From assembly GCF_000425125.1 (NCBI RefSeq), contig NZ_KE384306.1, positions 459,705 to 523,704 on the forward strand: a stretch of 64,000 nt of DNA. The letters are read 5' to 3'. Positions 7,607 to 14,444 of this stretch are shown piece after piece; the first letter of the stretch is position 1; the number at the start of each line of letters is the position of its first letter. A program made the position numbers and the translations under genes. The notes below the pieces were generated by a model. That model was not told where the DNA came from. It did no database searches and saw nothing but the letters and a program-made list of their open reading frames with translations. This DNA is from Paenibacillus taiwanensis DSM 18679. Its GTDB lineage: Bacteria; Bacillota; Bacilli; Paenibacillales; Paenibacillaceae.

Positions 7607-9277
7607 ATGTACTCAAAATATCCATTTTCGCGCGCCTTTATACTTCGCAGTTTAAGTGCAGTGCTTGGGGTGACGTTATTATTGTCCAGCAATCCGATCG
7701 CGATGGCGGCAGGAGAGCCAGCACCGAGCGTGCAGGAGGCTACAATCCAATCGACTGCACCTGCATGGCAGGCTGCCAAAGTTTACGTTGGTGGAGATAT
7801 CGTATCTCATGAAGGCAAGCTCTTTAAAGCCAAGTGGTGGACACAAGGTGATAATCCAAATGCAGCACTTAGCAGTTCAGATTCGCCTTGGAGCCATATT
7901 GGATCTGACACAGGCGGAGGAACAGATACAACACCTCCAAGCACTCCACTGGGACTTTCTTCTACAGCACAGACTTCCACTTCGATAACGCTTGCTTGGA
8001 GCGCAGCTACTGACAATGTAGGTGTGACACAGTATGATATTTATCGCAACAATGTGAAGGTGGGCTTCTCCGCGGCGACTTCATTCACTGATAACGGCTT
8101 ACAAGCAAACACAACTTATAACTATACGGTCATCGCATTGGACGCTGCTGGAAACGCTTCAACAGTAAGTACAGCGTTATCCATTAAAACAGCAGTTGAC
8201 AACGGTACGGGTGGACCATTCCTACAAGTTGGGCAAAGCCGCGTGATAACAGATGTACAAATACAAGCGACATGGGGAGGCATTGATCCCCAGTATGCAC
8301 CTTCTCAAGCAGCAGCATCTGTGACGGCAGCGCTTCCTCAAGCGGATTATGAAGCTTTATTTCCACTTCGTATTGGATCTGCTGAATGGCACACGGTTGC
8401 GGTAGGCAAGCCATATTATAAACCAGGTCAAGTTGATTATTATTCATATGACAACTTGATTGCTGCTGTACGTGATGCTGCAAATATTAAGTACAAAGAA
8501 GTATACCGTGGCGGCAGCACGTGGACGAAGCAAATTTGGCGCTTGGACAAAACGGCCAAAACGGAAACGTTGTTATACCAAGAGCCAGAGTTTAATGCGG
8601 AATGGAATCTAAATAAACCGACAACATCACGAATTGTCGACTTTGGCACCTTCCTTAAAGAGGGCACAGAAACGAACAAGAAACGTGAGCTTGCTGCGTT
8701 CCTGGCAAATATCGCCCACGAAACAGGCGGTGGATGGGCAACTGCGCCAGGTGGCACATTACGCTGGGGCTTGTTCTTTAATGAAGAAGTATCTTACATT
8801 AATTCACAGGGCGTTGGATATGTGCAATCCAATAGTGACTATCCGGCAGTTGCTGGAAAATCATACCATGGTCGTGGCCCAATTCAATTAAGCTGGAATT
8901 ATAATTATGGACTCATCGGCTCGATTATATTCGGGGACAAAAATGTTCTGCTTCAAAATCCTGAGAAGATAACACAAGACGGCAAGCTCGGCTTTATGAC
9001 AGCAATGCTGTTCTGGATGACACCACAAGATCCAAAACCATCGAGCCATGACATTATGGTTGGCAACTATGTACCAACAGCGGCTCAGATTGCGAAGGGG
9101 CTCGTCCCGGGGTTTGGAGCGACCATCATGGTTATCAACGGCGCGTTCGAAGGCAACAAAGACGAAAGCGATGTCCGAGTCGGCCGCCGAATTGGCCACT
9201 ATCTTGATATTACAGGACGATCAGGTGTAAATGTGCAAGGAGAGAAGCTGAATACACTCGGTATGCAGCCTTTCTAA
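7607..9277 (+). CDS. Secreted GH19 chitinase with CBM5/12 and FnIII modules (copy 2)
   Basis: 556 aa, with the same architecture as the upstream gene: signal peptide (cleavage near AMA-AGE), CBM5/12 module (WQAAKVYVGGDIV ... KAKWW), a short Gly/Thr linker, FnIII, then the GH19 domain with HETGGGWATAP, FFNEE and YHGRGPIQLSWNYNYG, so both catalytic Glu are kept. It ends in the same LNTLGMQPF. The two proteins are clearly a tandem duplication; the catalytic halves are much closer to each other than the signal peptides and linkers. The start ATG 7607 follows a strong AGGAGG. A strong terminator follows. Likely role: complementary chitin breakdown, perhaps against fungal or insect chitin. Confidence 0.92.
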   Translation: MYSKYPFSRAFILRSLSAVLGVTLLLSSNPIAMAAGEPAPSVQEATIQSTAPAWQAAKVYVGGDIVSHEGKLFKAKWWTQGDNPNAALSSSDSPWSHIGSDTGGGTDTTPPSTPLGLSSTAQTSTSITLAWSAATDNVGVTQYDIYRNNVKVGFSAATSFTDNGLQANTTYNYTVIALDAAGNASTVSTALSIKTAVDNGTGGPFLQVGQSRVITDVQIQATWGGIDPQYAPSQAAASVTAALPQADYEALFPLRIGSAEWHTVAVGKPYYKPGQVDYYSYDNLIAAVRDAANIKYKEVYRGGSTWTKQIWRLDKTAKTETLLYQEPEFNAEWNLNKPTTSRIVDFGTFLKEGTETNKKRELAAFLANIAHETGGGWATAPGGTLRWGLFFNEEVSYINSQGVGYVQSNSDYPAVAGKSYHGRGPIQLSWNYNYGLIGSIIFGDKNVLLQNPEKITQDGKLGFMTAMLFWMTPQDPKPSSHDIMVGNYVPTAAQIAKGLVPGFGATIMVINGAFEGNKDESDVRVGRRIGHYLDITGRSGVNVQGEKLNTLGMQPF

Positions 9278-9308
9278 AAGTGAATATTTAAGTAATTTTA
9301 CTTAAACC

Positions 9309-9345
9309 AGTTCCCGGGGCAAATAGCTTCGGGAACTATTTTTTT
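9309..9345 (+). terminator. Intrinsic terminator after the chitinase pair
   Basis: AGTTCCCG (9309-9316) pairs with CGGGAACT (9330-9337), followed within two bases by seven T. It isolates the chitinases from the SRP genes. Confidence 0.85.
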
Positions 9346-9375
9346 GGAAGTTGGTTTTATGTTAAGGTAAACCCC

Positions 9376-9404
9376 TTGACATCTGCTTTGGAATTCGATA
9401 TGAT
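9376..9404 (+). promoter_or_regulatory. Sigma-A promoter of ylxM-ffh
   Basis: A perfect TTGACA (9376-9381), a 17-bp spacer and TATGAT (9399-9404), 55 bp before the ylxM start. Because the terminator lies immediately upstream, this is probably the main promoter for ylxM-ffh-rpsP-khpA. Confidence 0.8.
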
Positions 9405-9458
9405 AAGGAACGTCGATGGGCTGTAAAGTGTTTTTCCTTGACGAAAGGAGTGGCCCGT

Positions 9459-9818
9459 ATGAACGATGAACAGTTGTTAGCCAAGACGAATCGCATTAAT
9501 ATGCTGTTCGACTTTTACGATCAATTGCTAACCGAGAAGCAACAGACTTTTCTGAAGTGTTACTTTCAAGATGATTTCTCCTTAGGCGAAATTGCTGCAG
9601 AGTTTGGTATTAGCAGGCAGGCCGTGTATGAGCATATTAAGCGGGCGGAACAGACGTTGGAGACTTACGAGAGCAAGCTTCAATTGCTTGTGAAGTTTGA
9701 GGCTCGCACGAAGCTGCATGTCCAACTGCAGAACGCCCTTTCGGATATAAGGTACATACCCGACCCGCAGCGCGCGGAACTGCAGATGATTGTCCGTGAA
9801 CTGCAGGCGTTGGAATAA
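9459..9818 (+). CDS. ylxM: YlxM family SRP-associated helix-turn-helix protein
   Basis: 119 aa, family UPF0122. N-terminal NMLFDFYDQLLTEKQ is followed by a sigma-70 region 4-like helix-turn-helix (FSLGEIAAEFGISRQAVYEHIKRAE). YlxM homologues bind or modulate the SRP, which fits the position directly before ffh. A frame-internal TTG at 9438 exists, but AAAGGAG at 9444-9450 points to ATG 9459, which also gives the usual family length. It is 18 bp before the Ffh start. Confidence 0.93.
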   Translation: MNDEQLLAKTNRINMLFDFYDQLLTEKQQTFLKCYFQDDFSLGEIAAEFGISRQAVYEHIKRAEQTLETYESKLQLLVKFEARTKLHVQLQNALSDIRYIPDPQRAELQMIVRELQALE

Positions 9819-9836
9819 GGGAACGGGGTGAAGGTT

Positions 9837-11210
9837 ATGGCATTTGAAGGATTATCAAGCCGATTGCAGAACGTATTTAGCAAGTTGCGCGGCAAAGGCA
9901 AAGTTAACGAGGAAGATGTAAACGAAGCAATGCGCGAAGTGCGGCTTGCACTTCTTGAGGCGGACGTTAACTTCAAAGTCGTTAAAGATTTTATTGCTAA
10001 AGTTAAAGAAAAAGCCATAGGCCAAGAAGTGATGAAGAGCTTCACGCCTGGGATGGTTATTATTGACATCGTTAATAAGGAATTAACGGAGCTAATGGGT
10101 GGTACAGCTGCCAAGTTGGAGAAAGCAACCAAGCCTCCTACCGTCATTATGATGGCCGGTTTACAAGGGGCGGGTAAGACAACAACTTCTGGTAAGTTGG
10201 CTAAGCTGCTTCAGAAGCAGAACCACAAGCCACTTCTCGTGGCTGCGGACGTGTATCGTCCGGCTGCAATTAAGCAGCTCCAAGTGTTGGGTAGCCAGAT
10301 TAATGTGCCGGTGTTTGCTTTGGGAGATCAAGCAAATCCGGTGGATATCGCGAAGCAGGCGCTTGATCATGCACGTGAGAATCATCTGGATTATGTCATT
10401 ATCGATACGGCGGGTCGACTGCATATCGATGAGGCATTAATGGATGAACTAAAGCAAATTCATGCTACAGTGAACCCGTCTGAAGTGCTGCTCGTGGTTG
10501 ATGCCATGACAGGTCAAGATGCCGTTAACGTTGCAGAAAGCTTTAACCAGCAGCTTTCGTTGACAGGTGTTGTGTTAACGAAGCTTGATGGAGATACACG
10601 TGGTGGTGCAGCACTTTCCGTTAAAGCTGTAACGGGTTGTCCGATCAAGTTTGCAGCGCTCGGAGAGAAGATTGACGCATTAGAGCCGTTCCATCCGGAA
10701 CGTATGGCTTCTCGTATTCTCGGCATGGGGGACATGCTGTCGCTCATTGAGAAGGCGCAGGCAGGCATTGATGCAGATAAAGCGAAGGAAATGGAGATGA
10801 AGATGCGTAACGCATCATTTACCTTCGACGATTTCCTGGAGCAGATGCAGCAAGTGAAGCAGCTTGGTCCGATCGATCAGATTCTGGATATGATACCTGG
10901 CATGAATAAGGTGAAGCAGACACAGAATTTGAAGGTTGATGAGCGTCAGATGGGACGCATCGAGGCAATTGTACGTTCAATGACACATGCAGAACGTCAA
11001 GACCCTGATCTGATTAACCACAGTCGCCGCAAGCGTATTGCGACGGGCAGCGGAACGACGCTGGCCGATGTGAATCGACTCATTAAGCAGTTTGATGAGA
11101 TGCGCCGTGTGATGAAGCAGTTTTCAGATATGATGGGACCTAAAGGCCCGAAAATGATGAAGAATCTCAAAAGCAAAGCCGGTAAAGGGATGAAATTCCC
11201 GTTCCGTTAA
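9837..11210 (+). CDS. ffh: Signal recognition particle protein Ffh
   Basis: 457 aa. The N domain (MAFEGLSSRLQNVFSKLRGKGK; ALLEADVN) leads into the SRP GTPase G domain with GLQGAGKTT near residue 105, DTAGRL, TKLDGDTRGGAAL and the Met-rich M domain (about 300-457, ending GKGMKFPFR) that binds 4.5S RNA and signal sequences. Ffh and FtsY form the co-translational membrane targeting cycle. A GTG at 9828 is in frame, but the family N-terminus and GGGGTGA spacing favour ATG 9837. rpsP follows after 39 bp, as in B. subtilis. Confidence 0.97.
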   Translation: MAFEGLSSRLQNVFSKLRGKGKVNEEDVNEAMREVRLALLEADVNFKVVKDFIAKVKEKAIGQEVMKSFTPGMVIIDIVNKELTELMGGTAAKLEKATKPPTVIMMAGLQGAGKTTTSGKLAKLLQKQNHKPLLVAADVYRPAAIKQLQVLGSQINVPVFALGDQANPVDIAKQALDHARENHLDYVIIDTAGRLHIDEALMDELKQIHATVNPSEVLLVVDAMTGQDAVNVAESFNQQLSLTGVVLTKLDGDTRGGAALSVKAVTGCPIKFAALGEKIDALEPFHPERMASRILGMGDMLSLIEKAQAGIDADKAKEMEMKMRNASFTFDDFLEQMQQVKQLGPIDQILDMIPGMNKVKQTQNLKVDERQMGRIEAIVRSMTHAERQDPDLINHSRRKRIATGSGTTLADVNRLIKQFDEMRRVMKQFSDMMGPKGPKMMKNLKSKAGKGMKFPFR

Positions 11211-11249
11211 TGCCAATAGTTAGATAATTCCGTTAAGGAGGTGAATTTC

Positions 11250-11522
11250 GTGGCAGTACGTATTCGTTTGAAACGCATCGGTGCTCATAAAGCGCCTTTC
11301 TACCGTGTAGTTGTTTCTGATTCCCGTTCCCCGCGTGACGGTCGTTTTATCGAGGAAATCGGTTACTACAATCCGGTAGCACAACCTGCAGTAGTCAACA
11401 TCGACGAAGAAAAAGCGTTGAAATGGCTGCAAACAGGTGCTCAGGCTTCTGACACGGTTCGCAACTTGCTTAGTCAAGCTGGCGTGATGAAGAAGTTTCA
11501 TGAATCTAAATTGCAGAAATAA
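11250..11522 (+). CDS. rpsP: 30S ribosomal protein S16
   Basis: 90 aa, standard S16: [31 protein letters not shown] near the start, then EIGYYNP and the helix [11 protein letters not shown]16 stabilises the 5' domain of 16S rRNA early in 30S assembly. Two GTG codons are in frame; AAGGAGGTGA at 11235-11244 spaces correctly to GTG 11250, which gives the conserved M-A-V-R-I start. Confidence 0.97.
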   Translation: MAVRIRLKRIGAHKAPFYRVVVSDSRSPRDGRFIEEIGYYNPVAQPAVVNIDEEKALKWLQTGAQASDTVRNLLSQAGVMKKFHESKLQK

Positions 11523-11545
11523 ATAAATCGTTCGGAGGGTCGCGA

Positions 11546-11776
11546 ATGATAGAGTTAGTGTCTGTAATTGCACGGGCTTTGGTCGATCATCCGGATGAGG
11601 TCCGTGTTGAGGTAGTCGAGAAGGAGCATGTTGTCATATATGAGCTTTACGTTCACCCCGACGATGTTGGAAAAGTGATTGGAAAGCAAGGCCGCATTGC
11701 CAAGGCGCTTCGCACGGTCGTCACATCGGCAGCCGTTAAGGTTCCTAAACGGGTTGCTGTGGACATTATTTCTTAA
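11546..11776 (+). CDS. khpA: RNA-binding protein KhpA (YlqC)
   Basis: 76 aa, a single KH domain with the nucleic-acid-contacting GxxG loop in GKVIGKQGRIAKALR. In other Bacillota it pairs with KhpB and affects cell division and small-RNA control. It lies 23 bp after rpsP with a GGAGGG ribosome site and is closed by a terminator. The ylqD gene that follows in B. subtilis is absent here. Confidence 0.93.
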   Translation: MIELVSVIARALVDHPDEVRVEVVEKEHVVIYELYVHPDDVGKVIGKQGRIAKALRTVVTSAAVKVPKRVAVDIIS

Positions 11777-11786
11777 TAGGTCGATG

Positions 11787-11814
11787 AGGGTTAGGAGAAA
11801 TCCTAACTCTTTTT
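11787..11814 (+). terminator. Intrinsic terminator after khpA
   Basis: A 10-bp stem (11787-11796 with 11801-11810, one G-U) and a GAAA tetraloop are followed by a T run. It separates rpsP-khpA from rimM-trmD. Confidence 0.85.
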
Positions 11815-11870
11815 CGTATGAATAGAGCGTCATAATTGCAGTGTAGCTTGGTGTTTGGCAGGCACAGAAG

Positions 11871-11899
11871 TTGACTTTCCACACATGTACTGATAGGCT
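11871..11899 (+). promoter_or_regulatory. Possible promoter of rimM-trmD
   Basis: TTGACT (11871-11876) and, 17 bp on, a weak TAGGCT (11894-11899). The preceding terminator makes a new promoter likely somewhere in this 140-bp gap. Confidence 0.35.
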
Positions 11900-11955
11900 T
11901 CATCTAGGCAATAATAAAGCAACTAGGTAGATAATCCCGATGCAGGAGGATAAAG

Positions 11956-12474
11956 ATGGCTGAACAATTATTTACGGTGGGCAAGGTTGTTAATACACAT
12001 GGCATCCGAGGTGAGATCAAAGTTGTCTCCCATACCGATTTTCCAGAGGAACGATTCGCGCCTAAAAGTAATCTTGTATTATTTAACGAAGAGTCTCGGC
12101 AAACAGTAGATGTCACAGTTGAGACCTCGCGCTTACATAAGAACTTATTTATTATGAAGCTGAAGGAATATTCGAACATTAATGAAGTTGAAAAATATAA
12201 AGGCTGGCTGTTAAAAGTATCAGACGAGCATCGTTCCGAGCTGGAAGAAGACGAATATTACTACAGTGACATTATTGGTTGTAAAGTAGTGTCAGACGAA
12301 GGCATTGAGCTAGGTACAATTAGCGAAATATTAGCCCCAGGTGCCAACCATGTATGGGTAGTTAAGCAGCCTAAAGGCAAGGAATTGTTACTCCCCGTTA
12401 TTGATGATGTCGTGCTAAACGTTAATGTTGAGGACAAGCTGATCACCGTCCATGTGCTGGAGGGATTAATGTAA
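11956..12474 (+). CDS. rimM: 16S rRNA processing protein RimM
   Basis: 172 aa. An N-terminal RimM barrel ([28 protein letters not shown]) is followed by a PRC barrel ([19 protein letters not shown] ... [18 protein letters not shown]). RimM binds S19 and helps mature the head of the 30S subunit. Its stop codon shares one base with the trmD start (TAATG), so the two are translationally coupled. The ribosome site is AGGAGG. Confidence 0.96.
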   Translation: MAEQLFTVGKVVNTHGIRGEIKVVSHTDFPEERFAPKSNLVLFNEESRQTVDVTVETSRLHKNLFIMKLKEYSNINEVEKYKGWLLKVSDEHRSELEEDEYYYSDIIGCKVVSDEGIELGTISEILAPGANHVWVVKQPKGKELLLPVIDDVVLNVNVEDKLITVHVLEGLM

Positions 12475-13379
12475 TGCGAATTGACGTGCTGACGCTGTTC
12501 CCGGAGATGTGTGAAGGTGTGTTCAGCACCAGCATTATGGGGAGGGCGCGGGATAAAGGATTGGTACAGCTCCAAGCAACAAACTTCCGTCAATTCTCGA
12601 CAAATAAGCACTCGACCGTAGATGATTATCCGTATGGTGGTGGAGGTGGTATGGTATTAAAGCCAGAGCCAATCTTTGCTGCGGTGGAACATCTGATGGC
12701 ATTAACAACGATGCAGTCTGAACAGGAAAGTACGCTATTATCAGATGTACAAGCCATTGCAACTACCAAACAACCTGAGCAAGAAACATTCAGGGATGAA
12801 GATAAACAATCACAAGAAGCAAAGAGTGACGATGCTTTGTATGGAGATCAGGGACATTCCACTTCAAACAAGACTGCCTCGCCCAGAATCATTTTGATGT
12901 GTCCTCAAGGTGAAACGTTCACGCAAGCCAAAGCGGAAGAACTAGCTCAGGAAGAGCACCTCATATTTATTTGTGGCCATTATGAAGGGTATGATGAGCG
13001 CATTCGTGAGCATCTTGTCACGGATGAATTGTCGATTGGTGATTATGTATTAACTGGTGGCGAGCTGCCTGCAATGGTTATTGCTGACGCGGTAGTACGT
13101 CTGCTGCCAGGTGTGCTCGGCAACGAATCGTCTGCGGTCACGGATTCATTCAGCACGGGATTGCTTGAGTATCCCCATTACACGCGCCCAGTCGAATACA
13201 GAGGCTGGCAAGTACCGGATGTGCTTATATCGGGACATCATGCCAATGTGGACAAGTGGCGTCGTGAGCAATCACTTCGACGAACATGGGAGCGCAGACC
13301 CGATTTGTTGGATAAGGTGGAGTTGAGCGAGAAGGAACGAAAGTGGCTACAGGAACTGAAAGGGCAAGCTACAGAGTAA
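12474..13379 (+). CDS. trmD: tRNA (guanine37-N1)-methyltransferase TrmD with a ~56-residue insertion
   Basis: 301 aa against the usual ~245. The SPOUT knot region is intact: [51 protein letters not shown], and the C-terminal [16 protein letters not shown]. The enzyme methylates G37 of tRNAs to prevent +1 frameshifting, using S-adenosylmethionine. Between VEHL (residue ~74) and PRIIL (~137) the protein carries an extra hydrophilic stretch rich in Gln, Glu, Ser, Thr and Asp (bases ~12699-12870); B. subtilis TrmD has only about seven residues there. The frame stays open, so it is an in-frame insertion and not a disruption. Overlaps rimM by one base. Confidence 0.95.
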   Translation: MRIDVLTLFPEMCEGVFSTSIMGRARDKGLVQLQATNFRQFSTNKHSTVDDYPYGGGGGMVLKPEPIFAAVEHLMALTTMQSEQESTLLSDVQAIATTKQPEQETFRDEDKQSQEAKSDDALYGDQGHSTSNKTASPRIILMCPQGETFTQAKAEELAQEEHLIFICGHYEGYDERIREHLVTDELSIGDYVLTGGELPAMVIADAVVRLLPGVLGNESSAVTDSFSTGLLEYPHYTRPVEYRGWQVPDVLISGHHANVDKWRREQSLRRTWERRPDLLDKVELSEKERKWLQELKGQATE

Positions 13380-13402
13380 GAACGATGCAAAGGCTATTAG
13401 TA

Positions 13403-13435
13403 AAGAAGTCATTCCACGGAAATGGATGACTTCTT
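13403..13435 (+). terminator. Hairpin after trmD (possible weak terminator)
   Basis: AAGAAGTCATTCCA pairs with TGGATGACTTCTT (one bulged T, six-base loop), 23 bp after the trmD stop. The U tract is poor (TTCTT is part of the stem), so termination may be incomplete. The + strand of 13380-13858 otherwise holds no protein gene. Confidence 0.5.
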
Positions 13436-13471
13436 AGTATGCTTATCCAATACATTTGCAGCTTAACACAT

Positions 13472-13746
13472 ATAAAAAAGGCCGCTTCAGAGGTTAGTGG
13501 GTGCTCCATGAAACGGCCGCCTTAGTTCCTACTTGAGAATACTGCGGTGATCATATTTGGTTTAGCTAAAACGACAAAAGCCCTACCTCTCTTCCGTCCT
13601 TGCGGTTCCTTGACCGCGCCAGTGTGAATCAGTATTACCAATTGAATCGTCAATTCTTTAGGGTTAGTTGGGAATTAGACTTTCATATGAGGAGTTAGCT
13701 ATTCTTACTTGAGGAACATAATGTGAGGATGGATCTCACATGCAAC
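13472..13746 (-). ncRNA. Candidate minus-strand small RNA, possibly type I toxin-antitoxin-like
   Basis: A minus-strand promoter is visible: -35 TGGACT (complement of 13776-13781), 17-bp spacer, -10 TATACT (complement of 13753-13758). About 270 nt later comes a strong minus-strand terminator: arms 13509-13518 and 13480-13489 (one mismatch) followed by TTTTTT (complement of 13474-13479). Only one short minus-strand frame lies inside, TTG 13653 to the stop at 13522 (43 codons, ending ITAVFSSRN), without a good ribosome site. An oppositely directed promoter lies inside the unit. The architecture resembles type I toxin-antitoxin or antisense-regulated RNAs; no known family was identified. Confidence 0.45.
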
Positions 13747-13752
13747 GTTTTT
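13610..13752 (+). ncRNA. Candidate antisense RNA opposite the 5' part of the minus-strand RNA
   Basis: A + strand promoter TTGACC (13610-13615), 17-bp spacer, TATTAC (13633-13638) is followed about 85 bp later by a hairpin TGTGAG/CTCACA (13722-13740) and five T at 13748-13752. The predicted ~110-nt RNA would be fully complementary to the first ~100 nt of the minus-strand RNA. The terminator is modest because seven bases separate stem and T run. Confidence 0.4.
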
Positions 13753-13787
13753 AGTATAACATTATTATTTCAAAGAGTCCAGTGCAA

Positions 13788-13816
13788 TTGCAAAACGTAA
13801 TGATATACTTTATACT
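13788..13816 (+). promoter_or_regulatory. Sigma-A promoter of the 70-aa gene
   Basis: TTGCAA (13788-13793), 17-bp spacer, TATACT (13811-13816), 43 bp before the start codon at 13859. Confidence 0.5.
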
Positions 13817-13858
13817 ATTCGTCATTATCTACATAAATTTAATGTACAGGGGCGAAAT

Positions 13859-14071
13859 ATGAACCATTCAGATGCAAACAGACTCGTTATTAAAGCAGAA
13901 AAGATTGTGAACACACTAGACCCCTCTAACGAAGAAATTAGAACGGTCATGAGTGAAATGATTAATGAAATTCGTTTGTTGGAAAAGCAAAATGAACAAT
14001 TACTTAAACAATTAGTGGCACAACAAAAAAATAAGATGTCAAGTAAGTTAAGAGATGCCTTGTATGAGTAA
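13859..14071 (+). CDS. Small coiled-coil protein of unknown function
   Basis: 70 aa, not recognised. The sequence is hydrophilic and helical, with a heptad-like stretch (IRTVMSEMINEIRLLEKQNEQLLKQLVAQQ) that predicts a short coiled coil, so it probably forms dimers or binds a helical partner. ATG 13859 follows AGGGGCG, and a fair sigma-A promoter lies upstream, which supports a real gene. It sits in the AT-rich segment between trmD and rplS. No signal peptide or membrane segment is seen. Confidence 0.6.
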   Translation: MNHSDANRLVIKAEKIVNTLDPSNEEIRTVMSEMINEIRLLEKQNEQLLKQLVAQQKNKMSSKLRDALYE

Positions 14072-14444
14072 AAGGGTAGTTCGAATCATATGTAGGCGCT
14101 CAAAAATGGGGTTTGTAAGGTCGACTACAGGTTGTACACAAATACACAATTAAATTTAACCTAGAGAGGTTCTTCTTTAAATATATGGGCAAGTACACTA
14201 TTCTGTAAGTGCCCAATTTTACATGAAGGATCTTTTTTTGATTTATTATAATAGTAGGGATTATAAATTTACATGAACTTAATAATATAATTAGACAAAA
14301 ATATGAACATATGATAATATATTAAAGTAATTGTTTATCCGACCTGTCGTTTAAAAGTTTACAATTTCTATAAAACTCATAAGGTTTTAGTTTTAATACA
14401 GTTGGATAAACATAAAAAACTATAAAAATATGGGGGCGTTCGAG
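14072..14444 (+). promoter_or_regulatory. AT-rich leader with a long-range inverted repeat before the secreted repeat protein
   Basis: These 373 bp hold no gene. A weak hairpin GGGCA/TGCCC lies near 14187-14214. The notable element is at 14332-14412: TGTTTATCC (14332-14340) plus CTGT (14344-14347) are mirrored by ACAG (14398-14401) plus GGATAAACA (14404-14412), a 13-bp interrupted stem closing about 50 nt that contain a smaller AAAAC/GTTTT hairpin. It ends 20 nt before the ribosome site, so it could be a structured mRNA leader or a pair of operator half-sites. No single promoter stands out among many AT-rich -10-like boxes. Confidence 0.45.

Noticed and set aside
14072-14100. GTTCGAATC resembling a tRNA T-arm
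   Set aside because: No acceptor, D or anticodon stems can be drawn around it; chance match.
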